Source: a virus
IMG/VR virus record: IMGVR_UViG_3300047297_000040
Span: 1-34,265 of that record
DNA: 34,265 nt
Strand: one strand, 5' to 3'
The first letter of the stretch is position 1. The number at the start of each line of letters is the position of its first letter. Shown here piece by piece: positions 1 to 5,546 of this stretch. Position numbers and translations under genes: made by a program. Below the pieces are notes generated by a model. It was not told where the DNA came from, ran no database searches, and saw only the letters and a program-made list of their open reading frames with translations.

Positions 1-39
1 GTTAAATGCTTCGTCTTCCTCTTTTGTCCATTCAGTCAT
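1..39 (-). CDS. Partial CDS, N-terminal 13 codons of a small phage protein (paralogue of 623-856)
   Basis: The minus-strand start ATG is at 39-37, overlapping the TGA of the upstream gene in an ATGA, with a good AAGGAG ribosome site inside the end of that gene. The 13 visible residues (MTEWTKEEDEAFN) equal the start of the protein at 623-856. The frame runs off the window at base 1. The remaining part of the same gene is at the other end of the window (34095-34265), so this is one gene cut by the ends of a circular or permuted genome. Function is unknown. Confidence 0.8.
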   Translation of the reverse strand, partial: MTEWTKEEDEAFN

Positions 40-626
40 GTGTTCTCCTTAATGCCGTGTGCGGCTTCGATGGCTCTTGTTATTCTCATTGCCGCTTCAT
101 TGGTTAATGCTGTATTTTCTTGAAACCAAGGGCAAATCTCCTCATCCGTCAGCGGCTTGCGCTGTGCCAACTTGCAGTCAGGATGATGGTCAGTCCAAAC
201 ACAATTTGAATCGCAGAACTTCTCCCAAGGCTGTGGTTTAGGGCAATCAATCAGGCTTAATCCACAATCAGGACATGGAGCATTTAATCCGCAAGGATTG
301 CCATCGCTCATCACTCGATTGCATTTACCTTTGTAGCCGTAGCATGAATCTTGCTCTGGTTGTGCCAAGACTTCTTTAATTCTTTGTTTTAAAACATCGG
401 CTCTATGCATACCAAGTTCATGTGGTTTGACAGTTTCTTGAACCCACTCGGTTTTGTCTAGCCACACTTCAAGTGCTTTTTTGTAATTAGGCTCTGGCTG
501 TGCCAAGGCTTCTTTGATGGCGGTGATGGCGTAGGCGGCTCGGTCTGATTGCCATTGGCTGTCGTTGCTCCATTCAATCTCGCCAAACGCCTCTAGCGCC
601 AGCTTCAATGCTTCGTCTTTAGTCAT
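36..626 (-). CDS. Hypothetical phage protein, MTKDE-type N-terminus with Cys-rich C-terminal half
   Basis: A 196-residue protein of unknown function. It starts with MTKDEALKLALEAF, followed by two copies of an Ala-Ile-Lys-Glu-x-Leu-Ala-Gln-Pro-Glu type unit (about residues 36-45 and 82-91), a module I recognise from small proteins of many phages. The second half holds ten or more cysteines and several histidines (residues about 94-155, including C-P-D-C and C-x4-C spacings), which suggests zinc binding. The start overlaps the stop of 623-856 by ATGA and the end overlaps the next start the same way, so translation is coupled. Two short relatives of its N-terminus lie at 9447-9635 and 11741-11914. 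Confidence 0.8.
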   Translation of the reverse strand: MTKDEALKLALEAFGEIEWSNDSQWQSDRAAYAITAIKEALAQPEPNYKKALEVWLDKTEWVQETVKPHELGMHRADVLKQRIKEVLAQPEQDSCYGYKGKCNRVMSDGNPCGLNAPCPDCGLSLIDCPKPQPWEKFCDSNCVWTDHHPDCKLAQRKPLTDEEICPWFQENTALTNEAAMRITRAIEAAHGIKENT

Positions 627-856
627 TTTTTTAAGCCTCTTACAAAACTGGCAAACGATTCAGCAGTAGTGCCAAAGGCTTTCATCTTGTCAAACTCTTT
701 GGCTACCTCCTCTAGCACTTCGTTTCTCTGTGTTGGTGAGACATAAGTGTCATAGTAGTAAGGCTGACCTAAGTCTCTAAGTATTTGCTTACCAAGGTTA
801 GATTGCCTCTCAACCTCGTTAAAGGCTTCGTCTTCCTCTTTTGTCCATTCAGTCAT
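623..856 (-). CDS. Small acidic hypothetical phage protein, intact copy of a duplicated gene
   Basis: A 77-residue, charged, probably helical protein without a recognised domain. Residues 1-13 match the fragment at bases 1-39, and residues 22-77 match the fragment at 34095-34265 with only a few changes (Y-to-F in the Tyr-rich stretch and a divergent C-terminus). The gene has therefore been duplicated, with one unrelated gene (36-626) between the copies. The start overlaps the end of 849-1106 by eight bases, with a GGGGAC-like ribosome site just upstream. Function is not known. Confidence 0.8.
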   Translation of the reverse strand: MTEWTKEEDEAFNEVERQSNLGKQILRDLGQPYYYDTYVSPTQRNEVLEEVAKEFDKMKAFGTTAESFASFVRGLKK

Positions 857-1106
857 GCTTGTCTCCCCTTGCTCGGATGGCTGATGTAATTGAAAAAGCC
901 ATAGCCTTCATTGCAAACAATTGATTCTCGTAATCTGGTTCAGTTTCAATTTGTTCTTTAAACGGGGCTTCCATCACAAGGTTGTAAATGGCCTCACGCT
1001 CGGCTGAAGCGACAAGGGTGGCAAAGCGTCTTAGCGCTCCGTGATCTCCATCCATGCCAACAAACCCAGCTTCTTGTGCTAGACGTGTGATGTCTTCTCT
1101 GTTCAT
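849..1106 (-). CDS. Hypothetical phage protein (85 aa)
   Basis: This 85-residue protein has the layout of a very common but uncharacterised phage family: an N-terminal 'REDI-x-R-LA-EAGF' stretch, a central 'L-RFA-LVA-AEREA' helix, and a C-terminal 'I-RARGD' end. It is predicted all-helical, with no membrane segment. It lies in the early minus-strand operon, overlapping the 47-residue zinc-binding protein upstream by ATGA and 623-856 downstream by eight bases. No function can be assigned from sequence. Confidence 0.8.
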   Translation of the reverse strand: MNREDITRLAQEAGFVGMDGDHGALRRFATLVASAEREAIYNLVMEAPFKEQIETEPDYENQLFAMKAMAFSITSAIRARGDKHD

Positions 1107-1246
1107 GGTTTCACCTGTAAAGATTTAGGTACATAAATGCAAGCCTTGTCCTTAGAGTTCTTGACATTGACAGCATTAGGTAGAAAAAGTCTTTTGCAGT
1201 TCAAACACTTTGCATCAGGCTCTTTTGGTTTACAACCAAGAATCAT
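1103..1246 (-). CDS. Very small putative zinc-binding protein (47 aa)
   Basis: A 47-codon frame runs from ATG at 1246-1244 to TGA at 1105-1103, joined to both neighbours by ATGA overlaps (GTATGA with 1243-1500, CCATGA with 849-1106). That is strong positional support despite its size. The product begins MILGCKPKEP and has Cys5, Cys14, Cys17 and Cys36 (C-x8-C-x2-C), consistent with one zinc site. The end reads YVPKSLQVKP. I recall similar tiny phage proteins with the 'ACIYVP' motif but no function. Confidence 0.7.
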   Translation of the reverse strand: MILGCKPKEPDAKCLNCKRLFLPNAVNVKNSKDKACIYVPKSLQVKP

Positions 1247-1500
1247 ACGGCTCTCAAGTCGTATTCAACAGAAGCAGAATGGTCAGACTCAGCCAACAAG
1301 TGACTTGCCAGTTTCATAGTGCCATCCATCTCAATCTGCATGAATTGTTCATCAGACAGCAAAGCAAAAACATCTACGCCTTCAAAGTGAATTGACTTGA
1401 GATTCTCAGCGTAAGTGCCTTCCTCATCAATCTCGTACTCCAAGACGCATTGCACAGTCTCGCCACCAGCACCAGTAGTTGTTTCAAATTCGTATTCCAT
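1243..1500 (-). CDS. Hypothetical acidic phage protein (85 aa)
   Basis: An 85-residue, strongly acidic protein beginning MEYEFETTTGAGGE, probably beta-rich in its first half. It is the first gene after the control region at 1547-1591 and is preceded by AAGGAT seven bases before ATG. From the putative -10 at 1547-1552 the leader would be about 40 nt. No domain is recognised. Its stop overlaps the start of the 47-residue zinc-binding gene. Confidence 0.8.
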   Translation of the reverse strand: MEYEFETTTGAGGETVQCVLEYEIDEEGTYAENLKSIHFEGVDVFALLSDEQFMQIEMDGTMKLASHLLAESDHSASVEYDLRAV

Positions 1501-1544
1501 GACTTAATCCTTAAAAGTACCCTCACGAATTGTTTGGGCTGACG

Positions 1545-1591
1545 TTAGTATAGCAAACTAAACAAGATGTTTAGTCTAAGTACTTTCCCTA
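1545..1591 (-). promoter_or_regulatory. Putative early promoter with palindromic operator (control region 1)
   Basis: On the minus strand an extended -10, TGCTATACT, lies at 1547-1555. Immediately upstream, in the spacer, is the perfect 8-bp inverted repeat ACTAAACA-AGA-TGTTTAGT (1557-1575). Next is TAAGTACTTTCCCTA (1577-1591), whose exact reverse complement occurs in control region 2 (4319-4333). The 11-mer AGTATAGCAAA (1547-1557) is also shared with region 2 (4290-4300). This looks like a repressible promoter serving 1500 and downstream. No clear -35 was found, so an extended -10 promoter is inferred. Confidence 0.6.
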
Positions 1592-1592
1592 A

Positions 1593-1994
1593 TCACAAAT
1601 TTATTCCGTTATTTGCTGCCCAAGCGTAAAGCCACTCTACAAATTCGCTTGCTTGTTCTTTGGTGAAGTTCCTTGTTTGCATCCCTAGTTGAACAATGCC
1701 AGAGCTATCAAGGTTAGGAATAATCTTTCCTTGGATGTTTTCTGTTTCACGCAAGTATTGGTCAACCAGTAGGCGTTTCCAGTCCTCGGCTGACCACTTA
1801 GCGCCCATATGCTTTGCTTGTTTGGCAATGTCACCAATCATTGCATGGTACTTTTCCTCTTGCTCACGGCTTTTGCTTGCCAGCTTGATCTCCATCGTTA
1901 GATGTTTGCCAGAGTCCAAAGCCTTGGTTATTTTGTCCCAATGAAGACGGATAGTGGTTTTCGCCTGTTCTGTGCTTGTCAGGTTAAGAATCAT
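1593..1994 (-). CDS. ninB: NinB/Orf-family recombination protein
   Basis: The 133-residue product has the features of the NinB (lambda Orf) family: 'MILNLTSTEQAK', a Lys/Arg-rich helix (K-SREQEEKYHAMIGDIAKQ, residues about 41-59), 'W-AEDWKRLLV' (about 68-77) and a C-terminal 'FTKEQASEFVEWLYAWA'. Lambda Orf binds ssDNA and helps load recombinases, acting in the RecF/Red pathways. The gene overlaps the start-proximal nuclease gene 1984-2256 by 11 bases and ends just before control region 1. With the ERF protein on the other strand it forms a plausible phage recombination set. Confidence 0.85.
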   Translation of the reverse strand: MILNLTSTEQAKTTIRLHWDKITKALDSGKHLTMEIKLASKSREQEEKYHAMIGDIAKQAKHMGAKWSAEDWKRLLVDQYLRETENIQGKIIPNLDSSGIVQLGMQTRNFTKEQASEFVEWLYAWAANNGINL

Positions 1995-2256
1995 TTTTTA
2001 CCCCAATCATTCTTAAGGCGCTCTCAGCGTTATCTACCCTGCATAGCGTCCCACCTATCCACCCTTCAAAAAAATCGGCTTGTAGCTTGGTTAAACGCTT
2101 TTTAGAGCCATCTTTGATCTCCACCAAAAAGGTGTGACCCTTGTATCCAACCAAAAGGTCTACTGGTAAGCCAATAATCCAAACGTATGCTCCTGCGGCT
2201 CGCAAGGCAGAAACTATCTGGGTTTGGTTGGCATCAACTCTAGCTGCGTATCTCAT
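1984..2256 (-). CDS. VRR-NUC-like PD-(D/E)XK nuclease, possible Holliday-junction resolvase
   Basis: A 90-residue minimal nuclease domain. Visible catalytic pattern: Asp33 in GLPVDLLVG, then Glu46-Ile-Lys48 in FLVEIKDG, then Gln59 in LTKLQADFF. This is the D-x12-ExK-x10-Q arrangement of VRR-NUC/PD-(D/E)XK enzymes. The length fits a stand-alone phage VRR-NUC protein. Such enzymes cleave branched DNA or replication intermediates. It is coupled by ATGA-type overlap to 2253-2465 and overlaps ninB, which supports a recombination role. Confidence 0.75.
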   Translation of the reverse strand: MRYAARVDANQTQIVSALRAAGAYVWIIGLPVDLLVGYKGHTFLVEIKDGSKKRLTKLQADFFEGWIGGTLCRVDNAESALRMIGVKNDS

Positions 2257-2465
2257 TCGAGTTTCCCTTCTTTCATTTGAGCCATGTACGCTCTGATTCT
2301 GTCTCTAGCACCAGAGCCGTAGATTCGTTCTGCTCGTTCCAGTCTGGCACGAATCAGGTCAGCTTTCTTGCTTTGCATCCAGTTGTGATAAAGCTCCCGA
2401 GCCTCTGCAATCTCTAGGATTTGTCTATCGCTTGGGTTTTCTACATTTCTGCGACTAAAGGTCAC
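2253..2465 (-). CDS. Hypothetical phage protein (DUF7696-like, 70 aa)
   Basis: A 70-residue basic helical protein with the conserved-looking core 'LERAERIYGSGARDRIRAYM', which I associate with an uncharacterised phage family (DUF7696-like). The start is GTG at 2465-2463, overlapping the end of the 34-residue gene 2455-2559. The end overlaps the nuclease start. The position between replication and nuclease genes suggests DNA metabolism, but no activity can be inferred. Confidence 0.75.
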   Translation of the reverse strand: MTFSRRNVENPSDRQILEIAEARELYHNWMQSKKADLIRARLERAERIYGSGARDRIRAYMAQMKEGKLE

Positions 2466-2559
2466 CAGTAAGCTCCAATGCTTTGTTTATCAGGTGTAGA
2501 GGGTAAGGTACGCCTTCACGCACCTTGTCCAGTAGTTTCATGGCTTCATAGTGGCTCAT
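2455..2559 (-). CDS. Tiny hypothetical phage protein (34 aa)
   Basis: A short frame starting with ATG at 2559-2557 and ending TAG at 2457-2455. The product begins MSHYEAMKLLDKVREG and ends 'INKALELTGDL'. The pattern 'EAM-LLD-V--G-P-PL--IN-ALELTGDL' matches a tiny protein family I have seen in many phages. It overlaps the end of 2546-2947 by 14 bases and the start of 2253-2465 by 11 bases, so it tiles the operon exactly. Function is unknown. Confidence 0.7.
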   Translation of the reverse strand: MSHYEAMKLLDKVREGVPYPLHLINKALELTGDL

Positions 2560-2947
2560 GGTTACCCCATTCTTTTTTAAACTGTGCAAACTTTGCTAAT
2601 GCTTCAGCTTTGGCTTTGTCAGCCGCCATTTGTTCATGCAGCGTTTTTTTGCGCTCAATCTGAACTAATGGTTTGACAGGAATCTCAGGGCCAGCATTGC
2701 AAAGATTTCGGAACTTAATGGCGCTCGGAATGAACTCTCCATCAAGTTTGGCAATAGCAAAGTCCATGCTTGGCCTGTATGTCAGGAACTTGCCTAGTTG
2801 GTTTTTCCATTCCTGACGAACAAAGTCTGGGTCTAGTCCATCAAAGTGGCGATTAAATGGCGCACCAAAAATAGCCATCATTCGTCCAAAGATGTAATCA
2901 AGTCCTTGGTCTTGCGTACAGAAATCAGTTTCCGAGTAGCTTGACAT
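2546..2947 (-). CDS. Putative phage replication protein, lambda P-like
   Basis: I chose the ATG at 2947 (MSSYSETD) because GAGG lies eight bases upstream. The result is 133 residues. Core motifs 'MMAIFGAPFNRHF', 'QEWKNQLG-FL' and 'IPSAIKFRNLC' resemble lambda P-like replication proteins that load the host helicase, and it follows a DUF1376 protein, the usual partner position. The last third (residues about 100-133) is a charged Ala/Lys/Glu helix. The overlap with 2925-3647 is 23 bases. The assignment is by motif and context; a generic 'replication-associated' label would be safer. Confidence 0.6.
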   Translation of the reverse strand: MSSYSETDFCTQDQGLDYIFGRMMAIFGAPFNRHFDGLDPDFVRQEWKNQLGKFLTYRPSMDFAIAKLDGEFIPSAIKFRNLCNAGPEIPVKPLVQIERKKTLHEQMAADKAKAEALAKFAQFKKEWGNHEPL

Positions 2948-3647
2948 TGCTGTTGCCTCCAATAAGTCCACGAGTTAAGCCTGAAATTACACGCTGATTC
3001 ATTTGACCAGTCTTGCTCAAACTTTCGTCTTTTACCCAATCAGCTTTAAAAGACTGCCAGTTGCGAACAATGGTTTCTTTCAATGCGTCTTCCAATGACC
3101 AACCAGCAATCTTTGCTTGCTCTTGTATGCCATCAATAACCAATTGAGTTACACGAGCCTTCTTGGATTTCCTGTGAGCAATAAACTCTTGCCAAACAGA
3201 ATCAGAAACACCTTCAGGTGTTGCAACGCTAGTTGCTGTATTCTTTATTGGTTTATGGTTAGTGGTTATTGGTTTATGGTTAGGTGGCGCTTCGTCAACG
3301 ACTTGTTCACGCTTCGTGCGATTCTCTCTACGCTTTGCTTCTCTTTCATCAGCGATTCGTTTGTTAGTGTCAGCATTTTTATGGTAGTGCAATAACTCTT
3401 GAAGTATCCTGTCTTGCACATAACAGCCATCTTTATCAAGCACAAAGAACCTACTTAAAACAAACTTGACAGCCTCTACCTCTGCTTCTGTAGATGCCCA
3501 AGTCCATTCAAGTGCTTGTTCAAGTGTTGGGAAAACTTCCCTGTCGTAACACGAATCAATAAGAAGCGTGTACGCTCCGTGTTGAAGCATTGTTAAACGA
3601 CCTGCTTTCTTGGCATAGTCGCCAAGATTTCTCTTGTAGTAGTGCAT
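2925..3647 (-). CDS. DUF1376 (YdaU-type) replication initiation-like protein
   Basis: A 240-residue protein whose first ~95 residues are a clear DUF1376 domain ('YYKRNLGDYAKKAGRLTMLQHGAYTLLIDSCYDRE', Trp-rich 'EWTWAST', 'RFFVLDKDGCYVQ'). A Lys/Arg-rich linker follows, with two copies of NHKPI encoded by a 21-bp tandem repeat near 3244-3285, then a C-terminal domain from about residue 146 ('VSDSVWQEFIAHRKSKKARVT'). DUF1376 proteins occupy the position of phage O-type initiators and probably bind origin DNA. An AT-rich stretch or iterons inside the gene could hold the origin, but I see no convincing iteron set. Confidence 0.8.
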   Translation of the reverse strand: MHYYKRNLGDYAKKAGRLTMLQHGAYTLLIDSCYDREVFPTLEQALEWTWASTEAEVEAVKFVLSRFFVLDKDGCYVQDRILQELLHYHKNADTNKRIADEREAKRRENRTKREQVVDEAPPNHKPITTNHKPIKNTATSVATPEGVSDSVWQEFIAHRKSKKARVTQLVIDGIQEQAKIAGWSLEDALKETIVRNWQSFKADWVKDESLSKTGQMNQRVISGLTRGLIGGNSNVKLLGN

Positions 3648-3711
3648 ATCTCTCGCCTTTTAAACCACTCCCTAAAAGAAACAAGCGGCAGGAGAGGGAG
3701 GAACTCTTTTC

Positions 3712-3733
3712 GGCAGGGTAATTACTCCCCGCC
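3712..3733 (-). other. RNA hairpin in the leader of the DUF1376 gene
   Basis: On the minus strand GGCGGGG (3733-3727) can pair with CCCTGCC (3718-3712), a seven-pair stem with one G-U and an eight-base loop. It sits in a 109-nt gap between two otherwise tightly packed genes. It has no T-run, so it is not an ordinary terminator. A second CCTGCCG further downstream (3685-3691 region) offers an alternative partner for the G-rich arm. A regulatory role is inferred. Confidence 0.4.
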
Positions 3734-3756
3734 TAGCCGTGTTTCAAAACATTGTA

Positions 3757-4134
3757 TCAAATAAATTGATTGTTGGTAATTGTTTTCGTAAAGTCTGGAT
3801 TGGCCTTGTAAAGCCTACGAGCTTGGGCGTTCATCACTCGATACTCAGCAGGGCTAAAAATACCCTTGGCGTTACGAATGTCAAATGGGTTTAGCTTGCA
3901 GCGTATTTCCTCGTCATCCTTCTTAGGCTTGTACTCGATCAGGTCATCATCCAAGGTGTACTGAGCAACCCAATGGCGACCTACTTTGACGATTTCTGTG
4001 GTCAGCTTACCTTGGTGGCGTAGTTTCTTTGCCGTAGAGAGGACTGTGGCTTGTGGCATCCCAGTCAGGTTAGCTACCTCATGCGAGGTTAGTGGGCCGT
4101 TCTGGAGGGCTTTAATTACTTTTGCTTGTGTCAT
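3757..4134 (-). CDS. Winged-helix DNA-binding protein
   Basis: This 125-residue protein starts with a helix-turn-helix/winged-helix domain: 'AKVIKALQNGPLTSHEVANLTGMPQATVLSTAKKLRHQGKLTTE' (about residues 4-46) is a MarR/IclR-like layout, followed by a 'HWVAQYTL' wing strand. The C-terminal half ('LNPFDIRNAKGIFSPAEYRVMNAQARRLY') is a conserved-looking helix pair with no known function. It is the second gene after the minus-strand early promoter, coupled by ATGA to the Cro-like gene. It may be a transcriptional regulator or an origin-binding accessory. Confidence 0.7.
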   Translation of the reverse strand: MTQAKVIKALQNGPLTSHEVANLTGMPQATVLSTAKKLRHQGKLTTEIVKVGRHWVAQYTLDDDLIEYKPKKDDEEIRCKLNPFDIRNAKGIFSPAEYRVMNAQARRLYKANPDFTKTITNNQFI

Positions 4135-4283
4135 TTAAACCAATCTGGTCTGAGTTCTTTGAGTTGATAAATACGGAGTAATGGAATCTTTTTCCACTGG
4201 TGAACAGCAGACCTTTCAATCCCAAAGATACGGGCAAGCGCACTTTGTGAGCCTGCAAGTTTTATAGCGGTTTGTTTATCCAT
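4131..4283 (-). CDS. Cro-like helix-turn-helix regulator (50 aa)
   Basis: A 50-residue protein read from ATG at 4283-4281 to TGA overlapping the next start (ATGA). Residues 5-32 form a compact helix-turn-helix (AIKLAGSQSALARIFGIERS then AVHQW), the YdaS/Cro type, and the end reads 'IPLLRIYQLKELRPDWF' as in short Cro-family proteins. The ATG lies only six bases below a TATACT -10, so the mRNA may be leaderless; no Shine-Dalgarno is visible. It probably binds operators in 4284-4345 and 1547-1591. Confidence 0.8.
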   Translation of the reverse strand: MDKQTAIKLAGSQSALARIFGIERSAVHQWKKIPLLRIYQLKELRPDWFK

Positions 4284-4289
4284 CCCGTC

Positions 4290-4298
4290 AGTATAGCA
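4290..4298 (-). promoter_or_regulatory. Minus-strand early promoter, extended -10 (control region 2)
   Basis: Minus-strand TGCTATACT (extended -10) lies at 4290-4298, six bases before the ATG of the Cro-like gene. The 11-mer AGTATAGCAAA (4290-4300) is identical to that at 1547-1557, so the same promoter type drives two points in the minus-strand operon. AGTTAACA at 4300-4307 sits where region 1 has its ACTAAACA half-site. The -35 is poorly defined. Confidence 0.6.
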
Positions 4299-4318
4299 AA
4301 GTTAACAAAATACAACAC

Positions 4319-4333
4319 TAGGGAAAGTACTTA
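4319..4333. promoter_or_regulatory. Shared 15-bp regulatory element
   Basis: TAGGGAAAGTACTTA is the perfect reverse complement of TAAGTACTTTCCCTA at 1577-1591. Both copies lie about 20 bases upstream of an extended -10 TGCTATACT on the minus strand, though the element is inverted relative to the -10. It also lies 12 bases upstream of the plus-strand -35 here, so it could serve both divergent promoters as a binding site for a phage or host regulator. Confidence 0.55.
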
Positions 4334-4344
4334 TTAAATAATTG

Positions 4345-4372
4345 TTGACGCTTGTTCAGATTGCTCTACAAT
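4345..4372 (+). promoter_or_regulatory. Plus-strand sigma70-type early promoter
   Basis: TTGACG (4345-4350), a 16-bp spacer and TACAAT (4367-4372) make a good sigma70 promoter reading into the plus-strand operon that starts at 4418. An AT-rich block (4331-4344) lies just upstream like an UP element. The leader would be about 40 nt and ends in AAGGAG (4407-4412). Confidence 0.7.
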
Positions 4373-4417
4373 CACCATCAGCCCAAGCAAATCGCAAGGG
4401 TCTTTAAGGAGAACCAA

Positions 4418-4510
4418 ATGAAAAGTAAGATTATTCAAACGCTAGTTGAGTGGACATTGGCAATCATCATCTTTGGTGGATGGGGCGTACTCTTGGCGTA
4501 TAGAGGGTAA
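4418..4510 (+). CDS. Single-span small membrane protein (30 aa)
   Basis: First frame of the plus-strand operon: ATG at 4418 with AAGGAG five bases upstream, 30 codons, TAA at 4508-4510. Residues about 9-28 (VEWTLAIIIFGGWGVLLAY) form one hydrophobic helix flanked by Lys and Arg-Gly. The strong ribosome site and exact position after the promoter support translation. Function is unknown; it may be an early membrane-acting peptide. Confidence 0.65.
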   Translation: MKSKIIQTLVEWTLAIIIFGGWGVLLAYRG

Positions 4511-4512
4511 GC

Positions 4513-4671
4513 ATGAACACTCAAGAACTAAGACGCAAAGCACGACAGCTTTACAACAACAAGCTAGTCCCTACAGAAGTCAACCAACACAATCAGCGAA
4601 AGTGGGTCAGATCAGTACTCAAGCTAGGTGACAAATGGTTGTTAGCAAAGCAAGTCTCAAGAATTCAATAA
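4513..4671 (+). CDS. Small basic hypothetical phage protein (52 aa)
   Basis: ATG at 4513, two bases after the stop of the membrane peptide, to TAA at 4669-4671. The product starts MNTQELRRKARQLYNN and has 'RKWVRSVLKLGDKWLLA' later. This arrangement is familiar from many small early phage proteins of unknown function. It is basic and helical. The overlapping longer frame in another phase (4446-4631) lacks a ribosome site and was not chosen. Confidence 0.65.
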   Translation: MNTQELRRKARQLYNNKLVPTEVNQHNQRKWVRSVLKLGDKWLLAKQVSRIQ

Positions 4672-4682
4672 GGAAGAATGAA

Positions 4683-5294
4683 ATGGTACATAAGAAGTTA
4701 ATGCAAGCAAGAATCGCCCTGCAAAACGCACCTCTCAAGAAGTCAGGCCACAATAAGTTTGCTGGCTATTCATACTTTGAGCTTGGCGACTTTATTCCCA
4801 CAATCAATGCAATCTTTAACGAGATTGGCCTGTGCGGTGTAGTGTCGTATGACGCTGAGATAGCCAGTCTTACAATCACAGATGTTGACGATGGCACTAA
4901 CATCATCATCACTAGCCCAATGGCTGACGCTAACCTAAAGGGTTGTCATCCTATCCAGAATCTTGGTGCAGTAGAAACCTACACAAGACGCTATCTGTGG
5001 GTAACAGCAATGGAGATTGTTGAGCATGATGCTCTGGATTCTTCTGCACCTACTAAAGAAGAAAAGGTCATCATCACCCCTACACAGGGTGCAACAGATA
5101 ACATTCCTCCAGAGGAAATGCAGTATTTGCAAGAGTTAGCAGTTGATCTAATTGCTATCTGTGAGCAAGAAGAACCTAAGACAGCTTGGGTGAAGTTGGA
5201 AGCTGAGAACCTAGACGATAGTCAAAAGATCGCTCTGTGGACTCTGCTTCCTAGTAAAGTAAGAAGCGCTTTAAAGAAAGCAAAGGAGTTATAA
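4683..5294 (+). CDS. erf: ERF-family single-strand annealing protein
   Basis: A 203-residue protein beginning MVHKKLMQARIALQ at 4683; AAGGAAG six to seven bases upstream supports this start over the earlier in-frame one. Diagnostic ERF features: 'KSGHNKFAGYSYFELGDFIPTINAIFNEIGL' (about residues 20-50) and 'GAVETYTRRYLWVTAMEIVEHDALD' (about 104-128), the 'Y-RRY' core of the family. ERF proteins anneal complementary ssDNA during recombination and genome circularisation (P22 Erf). An SSB-like protein follows directly. The C-terminal region is acidic and probably an interaction tail. Confidence 0.88.
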   Translation: MVHKKLMQARIALQNAPLKKSGHNKFAGYSYFELGDFIPTINAIFNEIGLCGVVSYDAEIASLTITDVDDGTNIIITSPMADANLKGCHPIQNLGAVETYTRRYLWVTAMEIVEHDALDSSAPTKEEKVIITPTQGATDNIPPEEMQYLQELAVDLIAICEQEEPKTAWVKLEAENLDDSQKIALWTLLPSKVRSALKKAKEL

Positions 5295-5546
5295 ATGGAA
5301 TACGACAATAACAATCGGGGTAGCCTTTTCAAGAACGACCGCAAGGACGATGCTAAGTTTCCTGATTACAAAGGCAGTATCAATGTAGATGGCACAGACT
5401 ACTGGCTATCTGCTTGGATTAAGGTCAGCAAGGATGGAAATAAATTCATGTCTTTGTCTGTCAAGAACAAGAACGCAGACGCTTCTTTGCAACCTAAGAA
5501 AAAGGTTAAGCAAGAAGAATTTGACGATTCAGATTTACCCTTCTGA
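5295..5546 (+). CDS. Putative ssDNA-binding (SSB-like) protein with acidic tail
   Basis: An 83-residue protein directly downstream of erf; AAAGGAG at the end of erf is its ribosome site. The body has a small beta-strand pattern ('DYKGSINVDGTDYWLSAWIKVSKDGNKFMSLSVK') typical of a reduced OB-like phage family, and the end is acidic and aromatic (EEFDDSDLPF), closely like the DDDIPF tip of bacterial SSB that recruits partner proteins. This supports a role in binding ssDNA together with ERF. No direct fold evidence can be given. Confidence 0.65.
   Translation: MEYDNNNRGSLFKNDRKDDAKFPDYKGSINVDGTDYWLSAWIKVSKDGNKFMSLSVKNKNADASLQPKKKVKQEEFDDSDLPF

Noticed and set aside
4446-4631. 61-codon plus-strand frame
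   Set aside because: Overlaps the well-supported small genes 4418-4510 and 4513-4671, has no ribosome site and an unnatural composition.
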